NCBI RefSeq assembly: GCF_008086345.1 | Contig: NZ_CP043006.1 | Span: 5,578,032 to 5,642,031, forward strand | DNA: 64,000 bases | Direction: 5' to 3' | From: Chitinophaga sp. XS-30 | GTDB taxonomy: Bacteria > Bacteroidota > Bacteroidia > Chitinophagales > Chitinophagaceae | Shown here: positions 45,916-55,784 of the stretch, piece by piece | Layout: each line of letters starts with the position of its first letter | Position numbering within the stretch: position 1 is the first letter of the stretch | Notes under the pieces: generated by a model | The model's database searches: none | What the model was told of the DNA's origin: nothing | What the model saw: only the letters and a program-made list of their open reading frames with translations | Position numbers and translations under genes: made by a program

Positions 45916-47058
45916 TCAGGCGGTTGCTGCCTTCTCTTTCACTTTTTTCATGTCTGCCTTTATCATTGTAAAGAAATCATCGAATAGATAGCGGGAATCG
46001 TGGGGGCCGGGTGTTGATTCCGGATGGTATTGTACGGAGAACGCCGGCTTACCTTTAATACGGATGCCTTCCACCGAATTGTCATTCAGATTGATATGCG
46101 TTACCTCCACGTTCTGCGATGCCGCCACCGCTTTTGCATCAATGGCGAAACCGTGATTCTGGGTAGTTACCTCACATTTGCCGGTCAGCAGATTTTTCAC
46201 GGGATGATTCAACCCGCGGTGCCCGTGGTGCATTTTATAAGTGGGAATACCGTTGGCCATGGCCAGCAGCTGATGCCCGAGACAGATGCCGAATAAAGGC
46301 CGCTCCGCATCCAGTACTTTTTTAATGGTATCTACCGCATAGGCCAGCGGCGCCGGGTCACCGGGACCGTTGGAAATGAAATAAGCATGCGGCTGAAAGG
46401 TTTCGCACTCCTCAAAGGAAGTAGCTGTCGGGTGTACTTTCAGGTACGCTCCTTTCTCAGAGAGGCATTTCAGCATATTGCGCTTTACGCCATTGTCCAG
46501 CACCGCTATCCTGATATCGGCATTGGGATCACCCACGAAATAGGGTTCCTTTGTAGACACTTCCGCACAAAGCGCAAGCCCTTCCATAGACGGCACTTTG
46601 TTCAGCCTGGCTTTCAGTTCAGCCTCATCCAGTATCTCGGAAGAAATAATACAATTCATAGCTCCTTTGCTGCGGATGTGCGATACCAGCGCACGGGTAT
46701 CCACCTCGTGGATAGCCACCAGGTTATTCCCGGCTAAAAACTGCTCCAGGGATTCATCCGCCATTTTGCGGGAATAATTGTATGCGATGTTTTTACAGAT
46801 CAGTCCGCTGATCTTCACATCACTACTTTCCACATCCTCTTTTTTTGTTCCGTAGTTACCCACGTAACAATTGTTCATGATCAGCACCTGGCCTTTATAG
46901 GAAGGATCCGTAAAAACTTCCTGGTAGCCGGTCATACCCGTATTGAAACAAAGCTCACCGGCTGCGGTGCCTATTTTCCCGAACGCTTTACCATGAAAAA
47001 CGGTGCCATCTTCTAACAACAGTATGGCTGGCTGTGTGGATCTGGTGGTTTGCGGCAT
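45916..47058 (-). CDS. carA: carbamoyl-phosphate synthase small subunit
   Basis: 380 residues. N-terminal CPSase small-subunit domain (LLLEDGTVFHGKAFG) and C-terminal class I glutaminase domain with the nucleophile Cys in FGICLGHQLLA and the His-Glu pair near VQYHPESTPGP. Supplies ammonia to CarB for arginine and pyrimidine synthesis. CarB is not in the window. Bidirectional hairpin at 45861 follows. Confidence 0.97.
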   Translation of the reverse strand: MPQTTRSTQPAILLLEDGTVFHGKAFGKIGTAAGELCFNTGMTGYQEVFTDPSYKGQVLIMNNCYVGNYGTKKEDVESSDVKISGLICKNIAYNYSRKMADESLEQFLAGNNLVAIHEVDTRALVSHIRSKGAMNCIISSEILDEAELKARLNKVPSMEGLALCAEVSTKEPYFVGDPNADIRIAVLDNGVKRNMLKCLSEKGAYLKVHPTATSFEECETFQPHAYFISNGPGDPAPLAYAVDTIKKVLDAERPLFGICLGHQLLAMANGIPTYKMHHGHRGLNHPVKNLLTGKCEVTTQNHGFAIDAKAVAASQNVEVTHINLNDNSVEGIRIKGKPAFSVQYHPESTPGPHDSRYLFDDFFTMIKADMKKVKEKAATA

Positions 47059-47153
47059 TTCTTCTTACCCTTTCTTTTTTTATGTTCCCGGAGAAACGGT
47101 TAAAACTGTGCAAAGTTAGGGCATGAAGATGAATTTTGAGCAGAAAATTATGA

Positions 47154-47960
47154 TCAATTCAAACGGGCGGACTGCATGACCTTCCCGGCCACCTCCCTCC
47201 CGTTCCGGTCCTGCCCCCGATGGGTCACCAGTACCTGTACTCTTGTTCCGCCCTTTACTACCACCAGGCTGTTGAACTCCATTTCCACGGTTTGCTGATA
47301 GACATAAGTGCCGTGCTGCCAGATGGCGCGCTGGCCGGAGACATCCAACAGTTGTTCTTTCATCGTGAAACGGGAGGTATTGGGGAGATTGCTCAGCATT
47401 TCCGCCAGTTCACCGGCAGCAGACGCCAGCTCGATGTCGGGATCAGAAAGATGAACGGCTTCCTGCATCTGGATGACCAGGCCATCCGCCCTTGAGCCTC
47501 CTTTGAACGTCTTGATCCGCATGCCCGGCGTTTCCCGGGCATTGACCGGGGAAAGCGAGAAGGGGGTCTGCAGTCTGATCACATTCCCCCGGAAGGTCCG
47601 CCAGTTGGAGGCTTCCAGCAATGCCGGCGAAACGGCGGGCTCCCGCAGCATTTTGACGAGCGCGGGGCCATAATAAGCACCCAATGCACTGAACGTCAGC
47701 AACACCACCAGGCCCGTGATCAATGCAGCTGTCTTCCGCATATCAAAAGCCCTGCGGTACTGCTTCTTCATAATGGCTTGGTATTCAGCGGCGGAGATAC
47801 CCTCCGCTTTCCGGAAGGCGTCAAAATCCTCACGGGGATGCCGTGCTTTCCAGTCGGCATACGAAACCGGCAGTTTTTTCCCGCAATGGTCGCAAAAAGT
47901 AATGTATTCAGATTTTAATGAGCTGTAAGCTGCGCAATGGCCGCATTTGAGGTAATACAT
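47154..47960 (-). CDS. zinc-ribbon membrane protein, paralogue of the 48005 protein
   Basis: 268 residues. Cys6, Cys9, Cys23 and Cys26 form a zinc ribbon at the N-terminus (YLKCGHCAAY, TFCDHCGKK), then a polar helix, one membrane helix (about 76-98) and an extracytoplasmic domain of about 160 residues that ends near VAGKVMQSARLN. The same layout, and the ending AEKVAERIINSVKLKNI, occur in the neighbour 48005-48820. No known family. Placement downstream of rplQ on the same strand. Confidence 0.7.
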   Translation of the reverse strand: MYYLKCGHCAAYSSLKSEYITFCDHCGKKLPVSYADWKARHPREDFDAFRKAEGISAAEYQAIMKKQYRRAFDMRKTAALITGLVVLLTFSALGAYYGPALVKMLREPAVSPALLEASNWRTFRGNVIRLQTPFSLSPVNARETPGMRIKTFKGGSRADGLVIQMQEAVHLSDPDIELASAAGELAEMLSNLPNTSRFTMKEQLLDVSGQRAIWQHGTYVYQQTVEMEFNSLVVVKGGTRVQVLVTHRGQDRNGREVAGKVMQSARLN

Positions 47961-48004
47961 AGGATACAGGCTTGGTGACTATATCGCTAAATTATAATTT
48001 TATT

Positions 48005-48820
48005 TTATATATTCTTCAACTTGACCGAATTAATTATCCGTTCGGCGACTTTTTCCGCCACGGCATCCTTCGCAGCATATATTACCACCACCTGCACAAG
48101 ATGCTGCTCTTTCAGAATATAAATGCTTCTGAAAAAACAACGCTGGAAAAGCCGTACCCTGTATTTCCCTGACTGGCGAATCGCCTTTTGCCCTGATATT
48201 TCTACATCCACCTCCTCATAATCAAAATCGCTTATCCCCGGTTTATTCCGGGCAGCGTTGATCCCACCGTCAGCGCCCCCTTGCAGGGATACCTGGACTT
48301 CCGGCCGGTACTCAAGTTCACTGGCGAGAACTTGTATTGGCATGGATGAATCTGATTGGCAAGATTCCGCCCATGCCAGAAATTGTGCCGCTTCCGGCGG
48401 GAAAGGCAACGTGAAGGATTTCAATTCAATGGGGATCAGGAATTCCGCGATGCCCCGGGGTGTGCTGAAAGGCTTCCATTCCCGGGTCATCCATTCCTCC
48501 GGAACTTTCCCGCCAAACATCTTTACACTTCTTTCTACCAGCAGACCTGCAATGGACGATACCAATATAGCGGCTACCCCGATCACCACTTTCCGGCGAT
48601 CCCAGTAAAACCGCTTCTTTTTCACCGACTTTCCCCCGGCCGCTTCATTTGCAGTGACACCCACTGCTTCGCAATAGGATGCAAAATCTCCGGCGGGATT
48701 CCGCAGTTTCCAGTCGGAATAGTTATTGGCCATTTTCTTTGAACAGGATGCGCAAAAGGTGACGTATTCGGACTTCAGGGCGTTGGCATGGCCGCAGTGG
48801 TTACATTTCAGGGAGTACAT
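48005..48820 (-). CDS. zinc-ribbon membrane protein, paralogue of the 47154 protein
   Basis: 271 residues. Zinc ribbon Cys6/Cys9/Cys23/Cys26 (SLKCNHCGHA, TFCASCSKK) in the same spacing as the neighbour, LKSEYVTFC matching LKSEYITFC, a basic stretch, one membrane helix (about 78-96) and an external domain with ISGQKAIRQSGKYRVRL, corresponding to VSGQRAIWQHGTYVYQQ. Tandem duplication is evident. Function unknown; 44 bases separate the two genes. Confidence 0.7.
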   Translation of the reverse strand: MYSLKCNHCGHANALKSEYVTFCASCSKKMANNYSDWKLRNPAGDFASYCEAVGVTANEAAGGKSVKKKRFYWDRRKVVIGVAAILVSSIAGLLVERSVKMFGGKVPEEWMTREWKPFSTPRGIAEFLIPIELKSFTLPFPPEAAQFLAWAESCQSDSSMPIQVLASELEYRPEVQVSLQGGADGGINAARNKPGISDFDYEEVDVEISGQKAIRQSGKYRVRLFQRCFFRSIYILKEQHLVQVVVIYAAKDAVAEKVAERIINSVKLKNI

Positions 48821-48895
48821 GTTCCGGGTTTACAGGGATAAAAAAAGGGATAGCGCTTGGCACGCCATCCCTCAAATATAATCAGTTTTGGAAAA

Positions 48896-49399
48896 CTATT
48901 CAGCAGCAGGAACTTCTCCGGCAGCGGGTGCCTCGGGAGCTGCAGCTTCAGTTTTTTCTTCTGCTTTCTTCTTGCCACCACCTGCACGGCGTGTTTTCTT
49001 AGCCGGTGCTTTCTCTTCGGTAGCGGATTTACCGTAGATCTCGTTGAAATCCACCAGTTCGATCAGGGCTACTTCAGCATTGTCACCAACACGTTTGCCC
49101 AGTTTGATGATACGGGTGTAACCACCGGGACGGCTGGCGATCTTTTCAGAGATCACGCCGAACAATTCCTTGATGGCCTCTTTATCCTGCAGGTAGCTGA
49201 ATACGATACGACGGTTGTGGGTATCGTCAGTTTTAGCGCGGGTCAACAGCGGTTCGATGTAAACGCGCAGTGCTTTTGCTTTTGCGAGGGTGGTTTGAAT
49301 ACGTTTGTGGCTGATCAGTTCAATCGCGAGATTGCTCATCAGGCTTTTACGGTGAGCGGAAGTACGGCTCAGCCTGTTTAATTTTACTCCGTGACGCAT
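48896..49399 (-). CDS. rplQ: 50S ribosomal protein L17
   Basis: 167 residues, last gene of the superoperon. Core L17 ([25 protein letters not shown]) plus a Lys/Ala/Glu/Pro-rich C-terminal extension (about 140-167) beyond the usual 120-130 residues. Lies at the polypeptide exit region of the large subunit. A CAAATCACGG/CCGTGATTTG hairpin (49463-49495) separates it from rpoA. Confidence 0.97.
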   Translation of the reverse strand: MRHGVKLNRLSRTSAHRKSLMSNLAIELISHKRIQTTLAKAKALRVYIEPLLTRAKTDDTHNRRIVFSYLQDKEAIKELFGVISEKIASRPGGYTRIIKLGKRVGDNAEVALIELVDFNEIYGKSATEEKAPAKKTRRAGGGKKKAEEKTEAAAPEAPAAGEVPAAE

Positions 49400-49462
49400 G
49401 ACTATGTTTGTTTGTGTTCCCTTGCACCGTGTCAGGAATTACAAGGTACTTGTTATAAAATA

Positions 49463-49495
49463 CAAATCACGGGAGCATGCCGCCGCCGTGATTTG
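49463..49495. repeat. intercistronic hairpin rpoA-rplQ
   Basis: CAAATCACGG (49463-49472) pairs perfectly with CCGTGATTTG (49486-49495) around a 13-nt loop; no U-run. Confidence 0.6.
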
Positions 49496-49508
49496 AGTTA
49501 TACTGTTA

Positions 49509-50504
49509 CTATTCTTCGTCCAGTTTCAGTTTGGACAGGTCCATACCGAAGTGCAGACCTCTTTCGCCGAGCACCTGTTCGATCTCGCTGAGTGACTTCT
49601 GGCCGAAGTTCCTGAATTTCATCAGTTCCTCCTGTTCATACTGTACCAGTTCGCTCAGGGAGTTGATCTTGGCGGCTTTCAGACAGTTGAATGCGCGTAC
49701 GCTCAGGTCCAGATCTTCCAGCGGGGTTTTCAGGATCTTGCGCAGCTGCAGGGTCTGTTCGTCCACTACATCTTCTTTCTCGGTGTCTTTGGTATCGAAG
49801 CTGATATTTTCATCGGTGATGATCATCAGGTGCTGGATCAGGATACGGGATGCCTGTTTCACGGCTTCTTCCGGATGGATGGTACCATCGGTGATCACTT
49901 CCATGATCAGTTTCTCGTAATCCGTTTTCTGTTCAACACGGGTATTTTCGATGCTATACTTTACGTTCTTGATGGGTGTAAATACAGAGTCGATGGCGAT
50001 GTAACCAAAGATCGCATCCTTGGGCCTGTTCTCTTCAGCCGGAACATAACCGCGGCCTTTGCCGATGGTCAGTTCGATATCCAGCTTTGCAGAGGGGTCA
50101 AGGGTGCAGATCAGCAGTTCAGGGTTCATGATCTGGAAAGAGTTGGTCGCTTTCTCGATCATGTCCGCACGAAACTCTGTTTTACCTTTGATAGAGATCT
50201 GGATCTTTTCGCTGCCTACTTCCTGCTCAACGATCTTCTTGAAACGTACTTGTTTCAGGTTGAGGATGATCTCGGTAACGTCTTCCGTAATCCCTTTCAA
50301 TGTAGCAAACTCGTGATCGGCGCCTTCAATCTTTATTCCCACAATGGCATAGCCCTCCAGAGAAGACAACAGTACACGGCGGAGCGCGTTACCAATTGTC
50401 ACACCGTAACCTGGTTCTAATGGACGGAATTCGAATTGAGCTTCAAAGTCTGTTGACTTCTGCAAAACGATCTTGTCAGGCTTTTGGAAATTAAGAATTG
50501 CCAT
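49509..50504 (-). CDS. rpoA: RNA polymerase alpha subunit
   Basis: 331 residues. N-terminal dimerisation and beta-binding domain ([25 protein letters not shown]), flexible linker, and a C-terminal domain of two helix-hairpin-helix elements ([23 protein letters not shown]) that contacts UP elements and activators. Usual neighbour between rpsD and rplQ. Confidence 0.98.
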   Translation of the reverse strand: MAILNFQKPDKIVLQKSTDFEAQFEFRPLEPGYGVTIGNALRRVLLSSLEGYAIVGIKIEGADHEFATLKGITEDVTEIILNLKQVRFKKIVEQEVGSEKIQISIKGKTEFRADMIEKATNSFQIMNPELLICTLDPSAKLDIELTIGKGRGYVPAEENRPKDAIFGYIAIDSVFTPIKNVKYSIENTRVEQKTDYEKLIMEVITDGTIHPEEAVKQASRILIQHLMIITDENISFDTKDTEKEDVVDEQTLQLRKILKTPLEDLDLSVRAFNCLKAAKINSLSELVQYEQEELMKFRNFGQKSLSEIEQVLGERGLHFGMDLSKLKLDEE

Positions 50505-50550
50505 TGATATGCTTGATTTATGAGTTTTAACTAATGTTTAGTTATATGGT

Positions 50551-50574
50551 TATAGCCACCGGCTGGTGGCTATA
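50551..50574. repeat. intercistronic hairpin rpsD-rpoA
   Basis: TATAGCCACC (50551-50560), loop GGCT, GGTGGCTATA (50565-50574), just after the rpsD stop; no U-run. Confidence 0.6.
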
Positions 50575-50579
50575 ATGTA

Positions 50580-51185
50580 TTACTTGGAGTACAATTCTAC
50601 GATCAGCTGTTCCTTGATGTTCTCCGGAACGCTTTCCCTTTCGGGATATGCAATGAACACGCCTTTCATATCTTTCTCATTCCAGTCCAGCCAGCTGAAC
50701 TTCGGATTCTTTCCGCGGATGTTGCTGGTCAGGGAAGTATTACCGGCAGTCTTGTCTTTCAGGCCGATAACATCACCCGGTTGCAACTGGTAAGAGGGGA
50801 TGTTCACTACCACACCGTTCACGGTCACATGTTTATGTGCCACCAGCTGACGGGCAGCGGGGCGGGACGGAGCGATACCCATGCGGAACACGGTATTGTC
50901 CAGACGGGCTTCGAGCAGTTTGATCAGTACCTCACCGGTAACGCCTTTTCTGCGGTTCGCTTCATCGAACAGGTTGCGGAATTGTTTTTCCAGCAGACCG
51001 TAAGTGTATTTCGCCTTTTGCTTTTCTCTCAGCTGCAGCGCATACTCACCCAGTTGTTTACGCTTGCGCTGTGCGCCATGCTGACCGGGAGGGTTGCTGT
51101 TCTTGCCTAAATACTTTCCGTTGCCTAAAATCGGCTCTCCAAAGATTCTGGAGATCTTGGTCTTTGGACCTGTGTACCTTGCCAT
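50580..51185 (-). CDS. rpsD: 30S ribosomal protein S4
   Basis: 201 residues, full length. N-terminal S4 domain without the zinc-binding Cys set, and the S4 RNA-binding motif about 92-150 (RLDNTVFRMGIAPSRPAARQLV). Primary 16S binder and alpha-operon translational repressor in many bacteria. Followed in this strand by rpoA. Confidence 0.97.
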   Translation of the reverse strand: MARYTGPKTKISRIFGEPILGNGKYLGKNSNPPGQHGAQRKRKQLGEYALQLREKQKAKYTYGLLEKQFRNLFDEANRRKGVTGEVLIKLLEARLDNTVFRMGIAPSRPAARQLVAHKHVTVNGVVVNIPSYQLQPGDVIGLKDKTAGNTSLTSNIRGKNPKFSWLDWNEKDMKGVFIAYPERESVPENIKEQLIVELYSK

Positions 51186-51354
51186 GTTATCTGGTTCAGA
51201 TTTTTAAGTTCCGGTGTACGCTCATTTAAAAATCTTAAAATTCGATCGTACACCCACTCGTGAATAATAAATATATCAAAATATACATTACAAATACGAA
51301 TTATCCCATACAAATGTTTAATTGTAAGGACAATTCGTACGATAAATGCGTTGA

Positions 51355-51753
51355 CTATACCCTTCTTTTCTTGGGAGGACGGCAACCGTTGTGGGGCAGC
51401 GGCGTCACATCTTTGATCAGGGTTACCTCGATGCCGGAGTTAGAGATGGCGCGGATAGCGCTCTCACGGCCGGCGCCGGGACCTTTTACAAATACGTCTG
51501 CTCTTTTCAGACCAGCGTCAAAAGCAGTTTTGGCAGCATCGGAAGCGGCCAGCTGAGCTGCATAAGGCGTGTTCTTCTTGGAACCCTTGAAGCCCATTTT
51601 ACCGGCGGAAGACCAGGAAATAACCTGTCCCTGTTTGTTCGTAATGCTGATAATGATGTTGTTGAAACTGGCGGAGATGTGTACATCCCCGTAGTTATCT
51701 ACCTTTACTACCCTCTTTTTAGCGGCAGCTTTTGTATTAGTTGCTTTTGCCAT
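51355..51753 (-). CDS. rpsK: 30S ribosomal protein S11
   Basis: 132 residues; [39 protein letters not shown] and the C-terminal [15 protein letters not shown] match S11. Platform of the small subunit. A 169-bp gap to rpsD contains an ACGAATT/AATTCGT repeat. Confidence 0.97.
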   Translation of the reverse strand: MAKATNTKAAAKKRVVKVDNYGDVHISASFNNIIISITNKQGQVISWSSAGKMGFKGSKKNTPYAAQLAASDAAKTAFDAGLKRADVFVKGPGAGRESAIRAISNSGIEVTLIKDVTPLPHNGCRPPKKRRV

Positions 51754-51861
51754 AATTCGTTATAATTCCAACTATGAAATTCCAAATCCCTGTTGATATA
51801 AAAACCCTTTATGCTGCCTGTTCCCGGATCTGGATGAAGGGATACCTGCAAAGGGAATTTA

Positions 51862-52242
51862 CTATTTCTTCGGCGCCTTCTTCTTGCCGGCAACCGTTTT
51901 ACGCTTACCTTTCCTGGTACGGCTGTTGGTACGGGTACGCTGACCTCTAACCGGCAGACCTTTCCTGTGGCGAAGACCACGGTAGCAGGCGATATCCAGC
52001 AAACGCTTGATGTTCATCTGAACCTCGGAACGCAGCTGACCTTCTACTTTGAATTCGCTGTTGATGATATTCCGGATGGCGGCCTGTTCGTCGTCGTTCC
52101 AGTCTTTCACTTTTTTATTAAGATCTATGCCTGCTTTCTCCAGGATATACTGTGAGGTAGAGTGACCAATACCGAAGATATAAGTCAGACCAATTTCACC
52201 TCTTTTGTTTTTAGGAAGATCAATACCGGCTATACGTGCCAT
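51862..52242 (-). CDS. rpsM: 30S ribosomal protein S13
   Basis: 126 residues, starting [24 protein letters not shown], with [20 protein letters not shown] and the basic C-terminal tail near the P site. Head of the small subunit; contacts 50S bridge B1. Confidence 0.97.
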   Translation of the reverse strand: MARIAGIDLPKNKRGEIGLTYIFGIGHSTSQYILEKAGIDLNKKVKDWNDDEQAAIRNIINSEFKVEGQLRSEVQMNIKRLLDIACYRGLRHRKGLPVRGQRTRTNSRTRKGKRKTVAGKKKAPKK

Positions 52243-52285
52243 ATCAATTGTTTAATTTATAATTCTTAAATGTGTAAAATGCAGA

Positions 52286-52402
52286 TTAACCCTGGCGTTG
52301 CTTGAAACGGGGATTCTTTTTGTTGATCACCAGCAGTTTACCTTTGCGGCGAACAATTTTGCAGTCTGCACTTCTTTTCTTGATGGAAGCTCTTACTTTC
52401 AT
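52286..52402 (-). CDS. rpmJ: 50S ribosomal protein L36, zinc-free form
   Basis: 38 residues starting [17 protein letters not shown] and ending NPRFKQRQG. Too short for ordinary ORF listing but unmistakable. Only one Cys remains, so the four-ligand zinc site of the C+ form is absent. Position between infA and rpsM is standard. Confidence 0.95.
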   Translation of the reverse strand: MKVRASIKKRSADCKIVRRKGKLLVINKKNPRFKQRQG

Positions 52403-52437
52403 GAGTCAAATGTTATAAATCTGTCAGCGTTTTTGGC

Positions 52438-52656
52438 TTATTTGTACCTGAAAATTATACGACCCCTGCTCAAATCATAAGGGCTCATCTCAACCCCCAC
52501 CTTGTCACCGGGCAGAATGCGGATATAGTGCATTCTCATTTTCCCAGAAATGGTCGCCAGAATCTCGTGACCGTTTTCCAGCTTTACCCGGAACATCGCA
52601 TTTGATAAGGCTTCTAGAATAATACCATCCTGTTTAATGAGTGCCTGTTTCGCCAT
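52438..52656 (-). CDS. infA: translation initiation factor IF-1
   Basis: 72 residues, OB fold: [20 protein letters not shown] and [14 protein letters not shown]. Binds the A site during initiation. Follows map after a 253-bp gap that contains promoter-like boxes, so it may head its own transcript. Confidence 0.97.
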   Translation of the reverse strand: MAKQALIKQDGIILEALSNAMFRVKLENGHEILATISGKMRMHYIRILPGDKVGVEMSPYDLSRGRIIFRYK

Positions 52657-52673
52657 AAAAATTTTTAGGAATG

Positions 52674-52681
52674 CAAAGATA
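52674..52681 (-). promoter_or_regulatory. -7 box upstream of infA, proximal copy
   Basis: Minus-strand TATCTTTG within TATCTTTGCATTC, 18 bases before the infA start. A second identical 13-mer lies at 52869-52881. A -33 element is weak. Confidence 0.4.
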
Positions 52682-52873
52682 CCACAAAAGTTTATTAAAC
52701 TGAAAAAATTACGTCAAATTATCTTTGAAAAAGCACAATGATGTGGATAACTTTCGAAAATCACCAAGCGGCCTTTCGAAAGCGCCTCATTATCAAAACT
52801 TTACAAAGTGAATTATTTTGAAATTCCGATACAGGGAAATTCTCCGGGTAACTCAGTTTTTTCAAGTAGAATG

Positions 52874-52881
52874 CAAAGATA
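52874..52881 (-). promoter_or_regulatory. -7 box upstream of infA, distal copy
   Basis: Minus-strand TATCTTTG in the second copy of TATCTTTGCATTC, about 200 bases further upstream, immediately past the map stop. Confidence 0.3.
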
Positions 52882-52909
52882 GGCATTTTACCCCGGAAAT
52901 CCGCGCCCT

Positions 52910-53710
52910 TTACAAAGCTGCTGTCAGGTTCGGGTTCTCCCGTTCTGCCGCTTCGATAGGCTCAAAGGTGGACAATATATCCGGCTTCCCTTTCGCTACC
53001 GCCACATTATGCTCGAAATGCACGGACACCTTGCGGTCCCTCGTCACTACGGTCCAGTTATCCTCCAGGTACTCCACTTCCCGGGTACCGAGGTTCACCA
53101 TCGGCTCTATGGCTATCACCAGCCCTTCTTTCAATACCGCCCCGCTGCCGCGGCGCCCGTAGTTAGGGACCTGGGGGTCCTCATGCAGGTTACGGCCCAG
53201 GCCATGCCCTACCAGCTCCCGTACAACACCATATCCCCTTTCTTTTTCCACATACTCCTGTATGGCATAGGCGATGTCTCCGATCCTGTTGCCCACCACG
53301 GCCTTTTCCACACCTTTAAGCAGGGCGGTCTTCGTAGCGGCAATCAGTTTCTGCACATGCGCCGGCACCTCCCCTACTGCAAATGTATATGCGCTGTCAC
53401 CATGAAAGCCGTTGCTATACACCCCCACATCAACAGAAACAAGATCTCCTTCCTTGATGATATATTGGTCAGGAATACCATGTACGATGGCTTCATTTAC
53501 GGAAATGCAGCATGTGGCGGGAAAGCCCTTGTAATTTTTGAAGGAGGGCACCGCTCCGTGATCACGAATGAAGGTTTCGGCTATGGCATCCACCTGCAGG
53601 GTACTCATGCCCGGTTTCAGCTGCCGGGCCACTTCCGCCAGTGTGGCACTGACCAGTTGAGCGCTCTGGCGGATCAGCTCTATTTCCTCTTTTGTTTTAT
53701 AATGGATCAT
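52910..53710 (-). CDS. map: methionine aminopeptidase type I
   Basis: 266 residues. Removes initiator Met from nascent chains. Ligands are present: VSVDVGVYSNGFHGDSAYT (two Asp), GHGLGRNLHEDP (His), EGLVIAIEPMVNLG (Glu) and the final Glu in the SVHFEHNVAVA stretch. Type I without an N-terminal zinc finger. Found between secY and infA as in many Bacteroidetes. Confidence 0.96.
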   Translation of the reverse strand: MIHYKTKEEIELIRQSAQLVSATLAEVARQLKPGMSTLQVDAIAETFIRDHGAVPSFKNYKGFPATCCISVNEAIVHGIPDQYIIKEGDLVSVDVGVYSNGFHGDSAYTFAVGEVPAHVQKLIAATKTALLKGVEKAVVGNRIGDIAYAIQEYVEKERGYGVVRELVGHGLGRNLHEDPQVPNYGRRGSGAVLKEGLVIAIEPMVNLGTREVEYLEDNWTVVTRDRKVSVHFEHNVAVAKGKPDILSTFEPIEAAERENPNLTAAL

Positions 53711-53755
53711 AACCTGCGAAATTAATAAATCCGGATGACTCTACTGCCATTTAAG

Positions 53756-53792
53756 GCAACAGCCATCAGGAGGCTGTCCCGATGGCTGTTGC
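53756..53792. repeat. intercistronic hairpin secY-map
   Basis: GCAACAGCCATC (53756-53767) and GATGGCTGTTGC (53781-53792) form a perfect 12-bp stem with a 13-nt loop; no U-run. Confidence 0.65.
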
Positions 53793-53817
53793 AATGAATT
53801 TATTGAATGTTGTTCTA

Positions 53818-55161
53818 CTAAGCGTTTGCGGGGGTGGTCCTGCCTTTGATACGGCCGGAGCTCATGAGGCCATCGTAATGGCGCATCAGCAACTGGCTTT
53901 CTATCTGTTGCAGGGTATCCAGGATCACACCTACCATGATAAGCAGTGAAGTACCGCCGAAGAAGGTGGCAAAAGCACTGTTGATACCTGCTGCGGCAGC
54001 GATACCGGGAAGGATGCCGACCAGGGCGAGGAACATCGCGCCGGGAAGGGTGATACGGTCCATTACGGCGCCGATATAATCAGCGGTAGCCTTTCCGGGT
54101 TTTACACCGGGGATAAAGCCGTTATTCCGTTTCATCTCGTCCGCCATCTGCGTAGGATTGAAGATCAATGCGGTATAGAAGAACGTGAACACGACTACCA
54201 GCACCGCGTAGATCACATTATAATACGGGTTGGTATGGTCGCTGAATATGCGGATGAACCCGGAGGCCCCTTCGCTTTGTGTGGCGAATCCGATAGCCGT
54301 TGCCGGAATGAACATGATGGCCTGGGCGAAGATGATAGGCATTACACCGGCTGCATTCACCTTGAGGGGAATGAACTGGCGCACACCGCCATATTGCTTG
54401 TTGCCGACGATGCGTTTGGCGTAGTTCACCGGTATCTTGCGGGTACCCTGTACCAGCAGGATAAGGCCGATGGTGATCAGGATAAAGAATGCGATCTCTA
54501 TCAGGAAGAGGAGCAATCCGCCGCCGGCACCTGTTGTTTTGAGCGAAAGCTCCTGCAGCAGGGATTCGGGAAGACGGGCGAGGATCCCCATCATGATGAT
54601 GATGGAAGTACCGTTGCCTATACCTTTGTCTGTGATCTTTTCACCGAGCCACATCACGAACAAAGTACCTGCGGTGAGCACTACGGTGGTGGAGAGCCAG
54701 AACATGAAATTACCATATTCAGGGATCAATGCACCGCCTGACTGCCCTCTGAGATAGGCCACATAGGCGCTCGCCTGGAAGGCGGTAACCACAACTGTGA
54801 GCAGACGGGTGTACTGGTTGATCTTTTTGCGGCCGCTATCACCTTCCTTTTGTAATTTCTGGAAATAGGGAACTGCGATCGTCAGCAGCTGAATGGCGAT
54901 GGACGCCGAGATATAGGGCATGATACCCAGGGCGAAAATGGATGCGCGGGAGAACGAACCACCGGCAAACATATTAAACAGGCCAAGGATACCTTGCTGG
55001 GAAGTCTCGGAGAAATTAGCCAGGGCATTGGGATCGAGACCGGGAAGGGTGATATAGGAACCGACGCGGTACACCAGTACCAGCAGCAACGTGGTGATAA
55101 TGCGTTTACGCAGGTCCTCGATGCTCCAGATGTTCTTTATGGTTTCGATAAATTTCTTCAC
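53818..55161 (-). CDS. secY: protein translocase subunit SecY
   Basis: 447 residues, ten membrane helices forming the channel. Recognised by NIWSIEDLRKRIITTLLLVL, the plug region, GNGTSIIIMMGI and the cytosolic loop PVNYAKRIVG. Inserts and exports Sec substrates with SecE/SecG/SecA. Typical spc-operon position after rplO. Confidence 0.98.
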   Translation of the reverse strand: MKKFIETIKNIWSIEDLRKRIITTLLLVLVYRVGSYITLPGLDPNALANFSETSQQGILGLFNMFAGGSFSRASIFALGIMPYISASIAIQLLTIAVPYFQKLQKEGDSGRKKINQYTRLLTVVVTAFQASAYVAYLRGQSGGALIPEYGNFMFWLSTTVVLTAGTLFVMWLGEKITDKGIGNGTSIIIMMGILARLPESLLQELSLKTTGAGGGLLLFLIEIAFFILITIGLILLVQGTRKIPVNYAKRIVGNKQYGGVRQFIPLKVNAAGVMPIIFAQAIMFIPATAIGFATQSEGASGFIRIFSDHTNPYYNVIYAVLVVVFTFFYTALIFNPTQMADEMKRNNGFIPGVKPGKATADYIGAVMDRITLPGAMFLALVGILPGIAAAAGINSAFATFFGGTSLLIMVGVILDTLQQIESQLLMRHYDGLMSSGRIKGRTTPANA

Positions 55162-55240
55162 AGGAAGACAAGAGTTTAATAGAGCGTGTAAAATCCGAAA
55201 AGACGCACTACTCCGTAGGCGCCTTTTCTATCGTAATTTC

Positions 55241-55687
55241 TTAAACCAGTTCTACTGATCCACCAGCTGCTTCGATAGCCTGCTTTGCCTTTTCACTGAT
55301 CGCGTTTACCTTGAGCGCTACTTTGCTTTTCAGTTCACCATGACCCAGTACTTTCACCTTGGCAGTTTTGCTGATCAGGCCGTTCATGTAGAGGTTCTCC
55401 AGGGAGAACTCCTGCAGCCCGTATTTTTCTATGATCTGATCCAGCTGACCAACGTTGAATACTTTATATTCAGTACGGTCGATCGGAATGAACCCGCGTT
55501 TGGGCAGACGGCGCTGAATTGGCATCTGACCGCCTTCATGACCTCTTTTGCTGGAATAGCCGGTATTGGACTGAGCACCTTTGTTACCTTTCGTAGCGGT
55601 ACCACCTTTACCGGATGCTTCACCGCGGCCAAGACGTTTTTCTTTATGTACGGCGCCTTTTGCGGGCCTTAAATTCTGTAAGTTCAT
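55241..55687 (-). CDS. rplO: 50S ribosomal protein L15
   Basis: 148 residues. MNLQNLRPAKGAVHKEKRLGRGEASGKGGT and MPIQRRLPKRGF are diagnostic. Late assembler contacting 23S domains II and V. Confidence 0.97.
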   Translation of the reverse strand: MNLQNLRPAKGAVHKEKRLGRGEASGKGGTATKGNKGAQSNTGYSSKRGHEGGQMPIQRRLPKRGFIPIDRTEYKVFNVGQLDQIIEKYGLQEFSLENLYMNGLISKTAKVKVLGHGELKSKVALKVNAISEKAKQAIEAAGGSVELV

Positions 55688-55784
55688 AGCTTTGAATTGT
55701 TTTACTTACGCGGAAATCAACCGCTCGCTTTACAATGATAATTCAAAAATGTAAGATGCCAAATGTAAAAATAATATTTCTACA

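Noticed and set aside
52742-52750. DnaA-box complement TGTGGATAA in the AT-rich map-infA gap
   Set aside because: Only one copy; chance occurrence is likely in AT-rich sequence.
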